64,000 nucleotides of DNA. Source: Oscillospiraceae bacterium. Its GTDB lineage: Bacteria; Bacillota; Clostridia; Monoglobales; Monoglobaceae. Both the position numbers and the translations under genes were made by a program. How positions within the stretch are numbered: the first letter of the stretch is position 1; the number at the start of each line of letters is the position of its first letter. Positions 30,686 to 40,336 of this stretch are shown one piece after another. The notes under the pieces were generated by a model. The model saw only the letters and a program-made list of their open reading frames with translations, was not told the DNA's origin and made no database searches. The DNA lies in contig SVKF01000005.1 in the NCBI GenBank assembly GCA_015068605.1, positions 62,001 to 126,000 of the forward strand. Direction: 5' to 3'.

Positions 30686-31912
30686 TTAAAGTTCAATCGC
30701 TTCACAAACAGGCTTCATGGAAATTAAATCTTCCCAAACCATAACTTTTGCGTTAGTATAGGTTTTGGTCGGTGTTATGTTAATAATTTCGCCTGTATAT
30801 GTAACAGGAGTTATCTCTGATAAAATATTTCCGTTATAAAGTGCAAGAACAACGGTTTTCCCTGACTCAATATTAACCGGCTCAACAATTATCCCATCTT
30901 CAGATTTGCTTGCCCAGATAGGTCCGATAAAAATAATATTTTCATATAAATAGTCATTACCGTCATAAATGTCTATGGCGTTCCATTCATCAGGTGTGCC
31001 GTAATAGTATACTATGGATAATTCATCGCAATATTTAAATGCGGATTTACCAATAGAAGTAACGCTATCGGGAATGGTAACGCTTGTTAGACTTGTGCAA
31101 TCATGAAACGCATATGCGGGAATGGTTGCAACCATATCTCCAAAAATAACCTCAATACCATCTCCGCTATACCCTGCTTTAAAAGTATGGTTGTAGCTTG
31201 AAAAATCGGAAACATTTCTGGCATTCCAATATACTTTCTCTAGGATTTCGCAATTATCAAATGCAGCTTGTCCAATGTAAATAACGCCAGTTCCGATTGT
31301 TACATTGGTCAGATTTGTGCAAGAAGAAAATGCATGATTGCCAATAGAAGTAACGCTATCGGGAATGGTAACACTTGACAGGCTTGTGCAAACGGAAAAC
31401 GCACTATCACCAATAGAGGTAACGCTATCGGGAATGGTAACGCTTGACAGACTTGTGCAATATTTAAACGCATCATCAACAATAGAGGTAACGCCATTTC
31501 CGATTTTTACATTAGTCAGGCTATCGCAATATGCAAACGTAAACGTTCCAATAGAAGTAACGCTGTCGGGAATAGTAATGCTTTTTAAGTTGTTGCATCT
31601 ATAAAATGTTGCATCACCAATAGAAGTAACACTAGTGGGAATTGATATGTCTGTTATAGATGTGCAATTTTTAAATGCTCTGTCTCCAATTGAAGTGACG
31701 CGATAGCCGTTAATCGTACTTGGTATAATTAATTCACCACGATCAGGTTGACCAGGAGTGGCGATGAGGGTGACGTGCCCGCCGGTTATCGTTATTTCTC
31801 CATCTACAATTGCGTATTCTAGGTTTTCGTATGTTTCGGCGAAAACTGTAATACCAAGGGCGAGAATTCCAAGGCAAATTAGAGTGAGTGACAACAAGAT
31901 TTTCTTTTTCAT
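30686..31912 (-). CDS. BspA-like leucine-rich-repeat (LRR_5) secreted protein
   Basis: Signal peptide MKKKILLSLTLICLGILALGITVFA; repeated LTSVTIPDSVTSIGDSAFxxCTSL units. Confidence 0.9.
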   Translation of the reverse strand: MKKKILLSLTLICLGILALGITVFAETYENLEYAIVDGEITITGGHVTLIATPGQPDRGELIIPSTINGYRVTSIGDRAFKNCTSITDISIPTSVTSIGDATFYRCNNLKSITIPDSVTSIGTFTFAYCDSLTNVKIGNGVTSIVDDAFKYCTSLSSVTIPDSVTSIGDSAFSVCTSLSSVTIPDSVTSIGNHAFSSCTNLTNVTIGTGVIYIGQAAFDNCEILEKVYWNARNVSDFSSYNHTFKAGYSGDGIEVIFGDMVATIPAYAFHDCTSLTSVTIPDSVTSIGKSAFKYCDELSIVYYYGTPDEWNAIDIYDGNDYLYENIIFIGPIWASKSEDGIIVEPVNIESGKTVVLALYNGNILSEITPVTYTGEIINITPTKTYTNAKVMVWEDLISMKPVCEAIEL

Positions 31913-32204
31913 TTGTAAAAATCCTCCTTAAAAATTAAAAAAGTGTGCCAACCGAAGTTGACACACCGAAAAATGCAAACTCCGATTGTTGTCACACAAA
32001 TTTAATAAACAGGCGTATCTCAACTAATTTTGAATTGCCATGATTATGAAGTTGCATTTTTACCATTCCAAAATCATGACAACACAAAAAATGTATAAAA
32101 TACCCATAAAAAAAGAGATAATGCCTCATTATGTTTTATTAAATTTATGTGACTATATTATTATCTCACAAAATTTTAAAAATATCAAGAGAAAATATAA
32201 AAAT

Positions 32205-32335
32205 CCACCTCATCCCAGTTGCTTCGCAATCCGCCTTCCCCTTGCGGGAAAGCTTAGACTACTGACAAACCCACCTGAAAATGGTAGGTTTGTCAGCGGT
32301 CCGAGACGGCTGTCACGAAGTCACTGATGAGGTGG
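32205..32335. repeat. 131-bp MITE-like element with 10-bp terminal inverted repeats and an internal hairpin
   Basis: CCACCTCATC (32205-32214) / GATGAGGTGG (32326-32335); internal CTGACAAACC (32262-32271) / GGTTTGTCAG (32287-32296). Confidence 0.65.
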
Positions 32336-32358
32336 AAAATATATTTGTCAAAATATCA

Positions 32359-35226
32359 TTATTTTATAATAACGATTTCCTGAACTGTGTCACGGTAGAG
32401 CTTAATGAATATTCTTGCTTCGTTGCCTTCTTCGTAAACCTCAATATCTTCAGGTGCAACAACCGATACCTTTCCTTCGCCTCTTGTGGAGTCAAAGAGA
32501 TATACTGTTGCGTCGTCTGTTGCATAGTTGGTTACTGAGCCGTTTACATCGACATTTACGGATTTTGCGAATTTCTTTGTAACTCGTCCGTAAACTGTCT
32601 TAAGGTCTGTTGAAACATCACGGGTAAACTCGGTTGTTTTTTCATCAACATTGAAGAGGAGCTGGATTTCGTCAGCCTCGCCTTTTGTGTTGGTGCTGTA
32701 CTGAATTATATCACCTCTTGTGAGCGGCTGATTATTCTTGATAAACACGCCCGTTGAGCTTCCGTTGATTGTAACATTTTTACCCTCAGAAAGACCGTAT
32801 AAAACATCTATTGCTTCATATTCTTCGTTCTGCGCCTCTGCAAGCTCATCAACCAATACGATTGGTGCTTCAGCGGAAGCGATACCTGTTGAGTTTGTTA
32901 CGACAACGATTCCGGCAGTATAGCTTTCGGCGAGGTCGTAAATCTTAACATCATATGAGCCGTCGTTTGTGAACATGGATTTCTTTCTTACGGCATACTT
33001 GTCTGTGTCTGTGCCTGCATTTGCAGGAATATCAAAAATTATTGTCTGTGGGTCGATTGTAACATCCCCAAGCTTACTTGATGACGATTTATAAATCATA
33101 CCCTGTTTTGAAATGTTAAGGGTAAACTTTTCTGTGTTCGGTGCGCCTGTTGCGGTATTGTCAAAGGCTGTGTTTATTGATGTGATTTTGTCGTCGGCAT
33201 TTGTTCTGAATGTTATAAGCTGTGGAGTTACAGTTCCGCCCGGAGCGATTGTGCCTAAAACCTCGGCAGGAGTTATTCCGTAGGTTCCGTTAAGACGAAT
33301 TCTGTTTGCACTGCCGTATACATTTGTTTCGCCTTTTTCGGTGAATATCTTAAACTGAACATCTGTGTCAAGTGTTCCTGTTTCAGCGGCATTCACAAGG
33401 TAACCGTAAAGCTCTCTTGCGTTTTTGTCATCGCTTGTTGTTGCTGATTTGTCAACTGCGGCAATCTTTCCTTCATAGTCAAGATAGAATCTGCCTGTGT
33501 CACGGATTTTGATTTCGTTAGGATAACTCTTAGCAACCTTATATGAGGTTGTTTCGTCATTGAAACGGATAGCCCCGTTTGAAGAAATCTGGGTTACTGT
33601 TCCGGAAACGCTCTCGTCGGTTACATAGCCTCGTATAAGCTCCTTGTCACGGCTTGTTGTATAGGAAATAACATTCCATTCTTCAAGGTCGGATGTCTGT
33701 ATTTCTACACCGTCTTTAATGAGAGTATACTGAACTGTCTCTTCTTCAGGGTCTAAAACGATTGAAGTTCCGTTATATTTGTCTGTTACTCTGCCTGTAA
33801 CTGTTGAAACTGTATCAACAACAATGTTAGTAAACTCGTTTACGAATACAATGTCATAAACATTGTTAACATCTGTGTCTAAAAGAATAAGGTTCCCTGA
33901 ATTGATTTTCAGATTTTCCGGAGTTATCTGTGTGTCGTATTTTCCGTTATAAATGAATACAGGATTTGAAACGGTTGTGACTGTTTTCGGATTGGACATA
34001 TTCTCTGTTGAATATGTGATAGTTATTCCGTCTGCGGTTGTTCCGCCTGTTGCTGTAATATCGTCTGAATTAAGGGTTAAAGTGTTATTTTTACTTGCCT
34101 GTGAGCGTACAACGATAACTGTCTTTTCGTCGCTTGTGGCATCGATTCTTGCATAGTAGACAACGTTGTGCCCCAAAAGCTGTTTTGCTCCGGACGTGCC
34201 TTCGATAAATACTTCGTTGTTAATCTGGATTCTGTCTTCGGCAACCGTGTTTCCGCCGTTTAAGGTTGTCTCGCTTGTGCCCGTAACCTGACCATAGCCT
34301 TTTTCAACATTAAGCTTGTCTAAAAGAAGTGTTTTATCAACAACTTCATAGCTGATGTTTGTGCCGTAACCTGTCTGTTCCATAAGATTTACGGTTAAAG
34401 CGTTGAAAACGAGCTGGGCAACATCGCCTCTGGTTGCGGCAGATTTTGCGTTAGATGAAATACCCTTTAAGAGCTGGTTGGTTGATGCAACATACATATA
34501 TCCGCCGGGGAAACCTCCGTTTGCCTGTGCCACAGGCTCATATCCCATTGCACGAACGATGATTGTTACGGCTTCTTGGAATGAAACGGAGTCGTTAGGA
34601 CGGAATCTGCCGTTTGTGTCGCCGATAACCATTCCCTGGCTGTCTGCAACATTGATTGCGCCTAATGCCCAGTGCTTTGAAGATACATCAGGGAATCTTG
34701 AGGGTGAATTTGAGTTGTTTGCAACATCTTCAAGTCCGCTTGAATATACTGCAACCTTTGCCATTTCAGAACGCTTAATGTCGTCGTCGGGACGGAAATT
34801 TCCTGTGCCCTTGTCGCCCACCATAATTCCGAGAGCGCCTAAAACCTCGGCCGCCTCTTCAAATTTAGTTCCCGAAATGTCAGGTGCGCTGGCAACCTGT
34901 CTTGACTGGTATTTTGAAGGTGCGACAGATGAACTTAAATGCTCGTTCATCATTTTATTATATTTTGTCGCATTTTCTTCAACTATCGGAACGCTGTTGT
35001 CACTTGTTGTGTTGTCGGAGCTACCCGAAGAAGGGTTGCTTTGCGATTGTGAATAATTGCTTTTCGGCGTCTGTCCGATGCCCGTAACAGCTCCCCCGGA
35101 ACCGGCATCGCTCATAAGCTCGCCGGAGACAGGGAGGGTAAACTCTGTTTCGGTTCCGTAAACGCCTATTCCGGTTGCAAAAGTCAATGATAAAACAATT
35201 GCAAAGGAAAGGATTCTTTTTAACAT
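32359..35226 (-). CDS. S-layer homology (SLH) domain surface protein
   Basis: Signal peptide; GNFRPDDDIKRSEMAKV, GRFRPNDSVSFQEAVTIIVRAMGY, RFPDVSSKHWALGAINVADSQGMVIG. Confidence 0.9.
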   Translation of the reverse strand: MLKRILSFAIVLSLTFATGIGVYGTETEFTLPVSGELMSDAGSGGAVTGIGQTPKSNYSQSQSNPSSGSSDNTTSDNSVPIVEENATKYNKMMNEHLSSSVAPSKYQSRQVASAPDISGTKFEEAAEVLGALGIMVGDKGTGNFRPDDDIKRSEMAKVAVYSSGLEDVANNSNSPSRFPDVSSKHWALGAINVADSQGMVIGDTNGRFRPNDSVSFQEAVTIIVRAMGYEPVAQANGGFPGGYMYVASTNQLLKGISSNAKSAATRGDVAQLVFNALTVNLMEQTGYGTNISYEVVDKTLLLDKLNVEKGYGQVTGTSETTLNGGNTVAEDRIQINNEVFIEGTSGAKQLLGHNVVYYARIDATSDEKTVIVVRSQASKNNTLTLNSDDITATGGTTADGITITYSTENMSNPKTVTTVSNPVFIYNGKYDTQITPENLKINSGNLILLDTDVNNVYDIVFVNEFTNIVVDTVSTVTGRVTDKYNGTSIVLDPEEETVQYTLIKDGVEIQTSDLEEWNVISYTTSRDKELIRGYVTDESVSGTVTQISSNGAIRFNDETTSYKVAKSYPNEIKIRDTGRFYLDYEGKIAAVDKSATTSDDKNARELYGYLVNAAETGTLDTDVQFKIFTEKGETNVYGSANRIRLNGTYGITPAEVLGTIAPGGTVTPQLITFRTNADDKITSINTAFDNTATGAPNTEKFTLNISKQGMIYKSSSSKLGDVTIDPQTIIFDIPANAGTDTDKYAVRKKSMFTNDGSYDVKIYDLAESYTAGIVVVTNSTGIASAEAPIVLVDELAEAQNEEYEAIDVLYGLSEGKNVTINGSSTGVFIKNNQPLTRGDIIQYSTNTKGEADEIQLLFNVDEKTTEFTRDVSTDLKTVYGRVTKKFAKSVNVDVNGSVTNYATDDATVYLFDSTRGEGKVSVVAPEDIEVYEEGNEARIFIKLYRDTVQEIVIIK

Positions 35227-35350
35227 AATTTATTCCTCCTAAAATCAGATTTTTTGGTTTACAAAACTATTTTGTACATGAGAAAAAATTTAAAACTATA
35301 AGTTTTTACCACAAATAGAAAAAAATTTACAAAAAATTTTAAAATAACTG

Positions 35351-35379
35351 TTGAAATTTGAAGTTCATTATGCTAAACT
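35351..35379 (+). promoter_or_regulatory. Sigma-A type promoter for the 35455 SLH gene
   Basis: TTGAAA (35351-35356), 17-nt spacer, TAAACT (35374-35379); AAGGAGG precedes the ATG. Confidence 0.65.
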
Positions 35380-35454
35380 ATTCATAGGGGAATATATTTT
35401 TCTCTGTTGAGATTAAATTTTTGAAAAAAGATTATTTTTGAAGGAGGAATTCCT

Positions 35455-37260
35455 ATGAATTTAAAAAGATTAATTTGCGGAGTTGTTGGTGTAACGGTTC
35501 TTAGTGCATCTTTGAGCATAAGTGCTGCCGATTTTCCTGATGTTAAAGGTCATTGGTCTGAAACTTATGTAAATGCAATGGTGAAAAAGGGCTATATAAA
35601 GGGTTATGAGGATGGAACCTTCAGACCCGATAAAACTGTTACGAATACAGAATCTCTCATTCTTCTTGCAAGAATGCTCGGGGTTGACTCGGAGTCGAAC
35701 GAAGGAACGGTTGATGATGCTGTTGCGGCAAATTCGAGTGTTTTGGCAAAATATAAGAGCGACTATAAAAAAGAAATTTCATATCTTTTGTACAGAGAAG
35801 TTATCGATGAGTCTGATTTGAGTACGTATATTTCTGATGAAAACAAGAGCAAAGCATTGCTCAGGTATCAGTGTGCTATGCTTTTGACAAAGCTTATGGG
35901 CGCAGACGAAGAAATCAAAGAGGGCGTTTTCCTTTCTTCGTCCTATGCAGACACGGCTCAAATCCCGTCTGAGGCAAGACCTTATGTTGAATATGTAAGA
36001 AAAGCTAAAATTATGGAAGGTATGGGGACTGATTCCTACGGCGACCCAATCTTTGGACCTAAGGAAAGCGTAACGAGAGGACAGATGGCGAAGATGCTTT
36101 CAAGCCTTATCAGTGTTTTGAATGTTACCTCCGTGAGCGGAACAATTTCTGATGTTGACACATTTAATGATACGGTTACGGTTAAGAACAAAGCTTATAA
36201 TGTTGAAGAAGATACGATTATAAAGCTTAATGGTGAGGACGCAGCTTTGTCTGATCTTTCTGAAGGTATGGATATTATTATTACCATGACGAAAAGCGCA
36301 GTTTCGATGATTGAGGCAAATAGCGTTGAAGAAGAGGATAACGAGCCTACAAGAGGTCTTGTTGTTTCTGCAAATAACGGCGCAAATGGTAAAGAGCTTG
36401 TAATTTCAGATACAGAAGATACAACCGAAATTAAATCCTATGAGGTTTCTGATGATGTTAAGGTTGTAATTGACGAAGCAACGGATACTTTTACAAGACT
36501 TAAGTCAGGACAGTATGTAGAGGTTACTTTTGATGATGACGGCGTTGTAATAAAGGTAGAAACTCTTGAAAAGAGCGGAACTGCATACGGAAAGATTGTG
36601 AGTAAGAATCTTGATTCACAAACACCGACAATAACTGTTTCCAACACGAAAGGTGAAGAAATAACATACGAGATAAGCGTAGATGGTGCAAGTATTACAA
36701 GAAATGGACAAACATCAAATCTCTTTGATTTGGTTGCCGGAGACAGCGTTACTCTTAAGCTTACATACGGAAAGGTTAAGAAGATAAGTGCTGAGAGTGA
36801 ATCTCAAAGCTCTTCCGGAAGCATTAAGTCAATAACACATTCAACAAGCGGAACAACACTTGTTATCGAAAATGAAAAGAATGAGGTTGAATATACAGTC
36901 GGAACAGGTGCAACGATTTTGATTGACGGAACGGACGGAACTGTTTATGATTTAAGACCGGGTTGTGATGTTAAGTTCAGAGCGGAAAGCACAAAGCTTA
37001 CAAAGATTGAGACAACAAAGGCTGCATCTTCTAACAGTATCGAGGGAACGGTTACCTCTGTTCAGACAGGTCACAATCTTCTCATGGTGAAGGTTGGAAC
37101 AACGGATGTTACTGTTGGAATAACAAATTCAACCAAGATTATCAAGAGCTCAACCGGTGCAAACATCAAGCTTTCAGCAATTGACACGGATTCAAAAGTT
37201 ACGGTTACGGGAAGTAACGCAACCGGTATGTTTATTGCAACAGTTATTATTGTTCATTAA
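35455..37260 (+). CDS. S-layer homology (SLH) domain surface protein
   Basis: Signal peptide; DFPDVKGHWSETYVNAMVKKGYIKGYEDGTFRPDKTVTNTESLILLARMLG and further SLH-like segments. Confidence 0.92.
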   Translation: MNLKRLICGVVGVTVLSASLSISAADFPDVKGHWSETYVNAMVKKGYIKGYEDGTFRPDKTVTNTESLILLARMLGVDSESNEGTVDDAVAANSSVLAKYKSDYKKEISYLLYREVIDESDLSTYISDENKSKALLRYQCAMLLTKLMGADEEIKEGVFLSSSYADTAQIPSEARPYVEYVRKAKIMEGMGTDSYGDPIFGPKESVTRGQMAKMLSSLISVLNVTSVSGTISDVDTFNDTVTVKNKAYNVEEDTIIKLNGEDAALSDLSEGMDIIITMTKSAVSMIEANSVEEEDNEPTRGLVVSANNGANGKELVISDTEDTTEIKSYEVSDDVKVVIDEATDTFTRLKSGQYVEVTFDDDGVVIKVETLEKSGTAYGKIVSKNLDSQTPTITVSNTKGEEITYEISVDGASITRNGQTSNLFDLVAGDSVTLKLTYGKVKKISAESESQSSSGSIKSITHSTSGTTLVIENEKNEVEYTVGTGATILIDGTDGTVYDLRPGCDVKFRAESTKLTKIETTKAASSNSIEGTVTSVQTGHNLLMVKVGTTDVTVGITNSTKIIKSSTGANIKLSAIDTDSKVTVTGSNATGMFIATVIIVH

Positions 37261-37282
37261 TTAAATTTAAATTCAGAGAGCC

Positions 37283-37410
37283 GGCAGACGTCTAAAAACG
37301 CAGGTATATTTTGTAAAATTGTTTTCGTCGGCGTATGATGGTACGGTAGAGAACAATTTCGCGAAAAGCAAGCAACGGCAAGGAAAGCTCAATGCTTTCC
37401 TTGTCGTTTT
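37283..37410 (+). repeat. Dispersed intergenic element copy E6 (GTAC-core family, terminator-bearing subtype)
   Basis: AAATTGTT (37316-37323) / AACAATTT (37352-37359) enclosing CGTAT-GATG-GTACG; 15-bp hairpin AACGGCAAGGAAAGC / GCTTTCCTTGTCGTT then TT; aligns with 45851-45979. Confidence 0.85.
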
Positions 37411-37441
37411 AGTGTTTAGTATCGATAAAAGGAAAATAATT

Positions 37442-38536
37442 ATGACAGGACTTTATATCCATATCCCTTTTTGTGTTAAAAAATGTAAATATTGCGATTT
37501 TAATTCATATAGCGGCTGTGAAAGTTTATATGAAGATTATTTTATGTGCCTTGAAAAAGAAATAGAAAAATACGAAGATGTTTTATTTGATACAGTATAT
37601 ATAGGCGGCGGAACACCGACTGTTCCACCGAATTACTTGTTGATAGGGCTGATTGAAAAAATTAAAAATAAAACCGAGGATTGCGAAATAACGGTTGAGT
37701 GCAACCCGGGGACGGTGATGCTTACGGATTTTGAAAACCTCAAATCCGTGGGAGTTAACCGCATAAGTATGGGGCTTCAGAGTGCAGATGACGAGGAGCT
37801 TGAAATACTTGGCAGAGTGCATAGTTTTTCTGATTTTGAGGAAAGCTTTAAAAATGCAAGAAAGGCAGGATTTGACAATATTTCTCTCGATATAATGTTT
37901 GGTTTGCCTGAACAAAATATGGAAAAGCTTCAGAGGACGTTGGCGGAAGCGGTGAAGTTTGGTGCGGAGCATATATCCTGCTATTGCCTTAAAATTGAAA
38001 AAGGTACTCCTTTTTATAATATGAAGCTTAATCTTCCTGATGATGATATGAGCGCGGATATGTATGATTTTTGTGTCAGCTTTTTGGAGGAAAACGGATA
38101 TAAACGATACGAAATTTCCAATTTTGCCAAAAACGGGAAAGCTTCAAGGCATAACAGAAAATATTGGCTTATGGAGGAATATGTCGGGATAGGAGCAGGG
38201 GCACACTCTTTTTTGGGGGACAAAAGGTTTTCCAAAATAAAAAATGTTAAGGATTATATTTCTGCCGTGAAAAACGGAAATGATGCGGTTGAGGAATTAA
38301 ATCCTGTCGGCATACAGGAAAAGATGAGCGAATTTGTCTTTTTGGGATTTAGAATGACGAATGGGATAAATGAAGCGAATTTTGAAAAAATGTTTAACAG
38401 AAATATATTTGATGTTTATGGCGATGAGCTGAAAAAGTATCTGGATATGGGTGTTATGGAGAGAAAATGCGGAAGAATATATATAAAACCACAGTTTCTT
38501 TATGTGAGCAATAATATTTTATCCGATTTTGTGTAA
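37442..38536 (+). CDS. hemW: Radical SAM heme chaperone HemW
   Basis: MTGLYIHIPFCVKKCKYCDFNSY, YIGGGTPTVPP, GVNRISMGLQS; start moved to ATG 37442. Confidence 0.95.
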   Translation: MTGLYIHIPFCVKKCKYCDFNSYSGCESLYEDYFMCLEKEIEKYEDVLFDTVYIGGGTPTVPPNYLLIGLIEKIKNKTEDCEITVECNPGTVMLTDFENLKSVGVNRISMGLQSADDEELEILGRVHSFSDFEESFKNARKAGFDNISLDIMFGLPEQNMEKLQRTLAEAVKFGAEHISCYCLKIEKGTPFYNMKLNLPDDDMSADMYDFCVSFLEENGYKRYEISNFAKNGKASRHNRKYWLMEEYVGIGAGAHSFLGDKRFSKIKNVKDYISAVKNGNDAVEELNPVGIQEKMSEFVFLGFRMTNGINEANFEKMFNRNIFDVYGDELKKYLDMGVMERKCGRIYIKPQFLYVSNNILSDFV

Positions 38537-38552
38537 AAAATAATAAAAAGTA

Positions 38553-38620
38553 TTGACAAAACAGATAAAGAGTGCTATAGTATAAATATGCTTTTAGCAC
38601 TCTTTTGTATTGAGTGCTAA
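38553..38620 (+). promoter_or_regulatory. hrcA-operon promoter plus CIRCE operator
   Basis: TTGACA (38553-38558), 17 nt, TATAGT (38576-38581); CIRCE TTAGCACTC-N9-GAGTGCTAA at 38594-38620. Confidence 0.97.
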
Positions 38621-38646
38621 CAAGCTTGAAAAGGAAGGTGATAAGG

Positions 38647-39732
38647 TTGGCTTTGGATGACAGAAAAAAGGTTATTCTTCAGGCGGTTGTCGAAGATTAT
38701 ATAAATACTGCAGAGCCCGTCGGCTCAAGAAGTATATCGAAGAAGTCTGACCTTAATTTGAGTGCGGCGACCATTCGTAATGAAATGGGAGACCTTGAGG
38801 AAATGGGGCTTTTAATTCAGCCGCATACCTCGGCAGGGCGAGTTCCTTCCACTCTTGGTTACAGATTATATGTTGATAATCTTATGCAAAAATATGAAAT
38901 GACGGCAAATGAGATTGAAAAATTGCAGGAAGCTGTCGGGCTTAAGGTTAAGGAGCTTGATAAGATTGTCAGAGGCGTTGCGGGGGCGTTTTCAAACCTT
39001 TCGGGTTTGCCGGTTATAGGTGTTTTGCCGACGGCGGAGACGGGGCTTGTTAAAAATATTAAAGCAGTTGCCGTTGATGAAAATACGGTTATGGTTATAA
39101 TTTCCGACAGGTCGGGTATTATTAAAAATAAGCTGTTAAGACTTAAAACAACCGTTAATGAAGAATTTGTAAGTTCCTTAAACGAGATTCTTAACGAAAA
39201 CCTGACGGGGCTTACTCTTTCGGAAATCAGCCTTAAAAATGTTATGAAGGTTCAAAGTGCGGTTGGGAAGAATCCTGAAATCCTGACCTCGGTTTTGGAG
39301 CTTGTTCACGAGGCGGTTTCTGAAATTGACACGAAGCAGATTTTTGTTGAAGGCTTATCCACGATTTTTTCATTCCCGGAATATAACAATATCGATAAGG
39401 TTAAGGAAATTTTTGCGGCGGTTGAAAATAAGGAAAATCTTATGCAGCTCATTTCCGAAATTCCTGCAAACGGTGAAATGAAAGTAATGATTGGCGATGA
39501 GGTTCCTGTTAAAGAGCTTCAGACAAACAGCGTTATTTTGGCACCTTACAAGGTTTCGGATAAGCTTTGCGGTGTTATCGGGGTTATAGGACCTGCGAGA
39601 ATGGACTATTCAAAGATAATGTCTGCTCTTGAGTATTTTGCAAAGCTTTTAAGCAATGCTTTGGGGGATAAATTTGGAGATGGCGAAGAGCCTATAAAGA
39701 AATTACTCGAAGCTAATGAAAAAGGAGAATAA
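38647..39732 (+). CDS. hrcA: Heat-inducible transcription repressor HrcA
   Basis: TTG start at 38647 after AAGGAAGGTG; LDDRKKVILQAVVEDYINTAEPVGSRSISKK. Confidence 0.95.
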   Translation: MALDDRKKVILQAVVEDYINTAEPVGSRSISKKSDLNLSAATIRNEMGDLEEMGLLIQPHTSAGRVPSTLGYRLYVDNLMQKYEMTANEIEKLQEAVGLKVKELDKIVRGVAGAFSNLSGLPVIGVLPTAETGLVKNIKAVAVDENTVMVIISDRSGIIKNKLLRLKTTVNEEFVSSLNEILNENLTGLTLSEISLKNVMKVQSAVGKNPEILTSVLELVHEAVSEIDTKQIFVEGLSTIFSFPEYNNIDKVKEIFAAVENKENLMQLISEIPANGEMKVMIGDEVPVKELQTNSVILAPYKVSDKLCGVIGVIGPARMDYSKIMSALEYFAKLLSNALGDKFGDGEEPIKKLLEANEKGE

Positions 39733-39735
39733 CAG

Positions 39736-40299
39736 ATGGCAGAAAAGAAAATGAACGAAGAAAAAGATGAAATCATAGAGGAAACTGTTGAGGAAACAAT
39801 CGAAAATACAGAAGATGCTGCGGAAAAAGCGGATGAAGAAACGGTTGAGCTAAGCCGTGAAGAACAGCTTGAAGCGGAGATTGCGGCTCTTAAGGATAAG
39901 CTTATGAGAACTGCGGCTGAATTTGATAATTTCAAGAAAAGAACAGCCAAAGAAAAGGAAGAACTTTTCTCAATGGGGGTTTGTTCTGCGGTTGAAAAGC
40001 TTTTGCTTGTTAAGGATACATTGGAAAGGGCAATTCCGACAATGGAAGGAGCGGAGGCGACCGCCATTGCTGACGGAGTCAAAATGATTGATAAGCAGTT
40101 TGCGGATGCTCTTTCGGAGATAGGGGTTGAGCCGATTCCGGCTGTTGGGGAAGAATTTGACCCTGAAAAACATAATGCTATAATGCACGATGAAAACGAA
40201 GAATTTGGTGAAAATATTATCAGCGAAGAATTTATGAAGGGCTATATATATAAGGAAAATAAAGTGGTCCGTCATTCAATGGTTAAGGTTTCAAATTAG
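39736..40299 (+). CDS. grpE: Nucleotide exchange factor GrpE
   Basis: Acidic N-terminus, MRTAAEFDNFKKRTAKEKEELF; position in hrcA-dnaK operon. Confidence 0.95.
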   Translation: MAEKKMNEEKDEIIEETVEETIENTEDAAEKADEETVELSREEQLEAEIAALKDKLMRTAAEFDNFKKRTAKEKEELFSMGVCSAVEKLLLVKDTLERAIPTMEGAEATAIADGVKMIDKQFADALSEIGVEPIPAVGEEFDPEKHNAIMHDENEEFGENIISEEFMKGYIYKENKVVRHSMVKVSN

Positions 40300-40336
40300 T
40301 TTATTATTATTTTTATTATAGAAAGGATTTTTAATT

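Noticed and set aside
31309-31604. Tandem repeats resembling a CRISPR-like array
   Set aside because: Period of about 69 bp with no unique spacers; explained by 23-residue LRR units in the BspA-like gene.
34403-35056. 217-aa + strand ORF antisense to the SLH gene
   Set aside because: Antisense shadow of a well-supported SLH coding region with signal peptide and SLH motifs.
37319-37441. N-terminal extension of hemW
   Set aside because: TTG-started extension runs through element E6 and its terminator; conserved HemW start is MTGLYIHIPFC at 37442.
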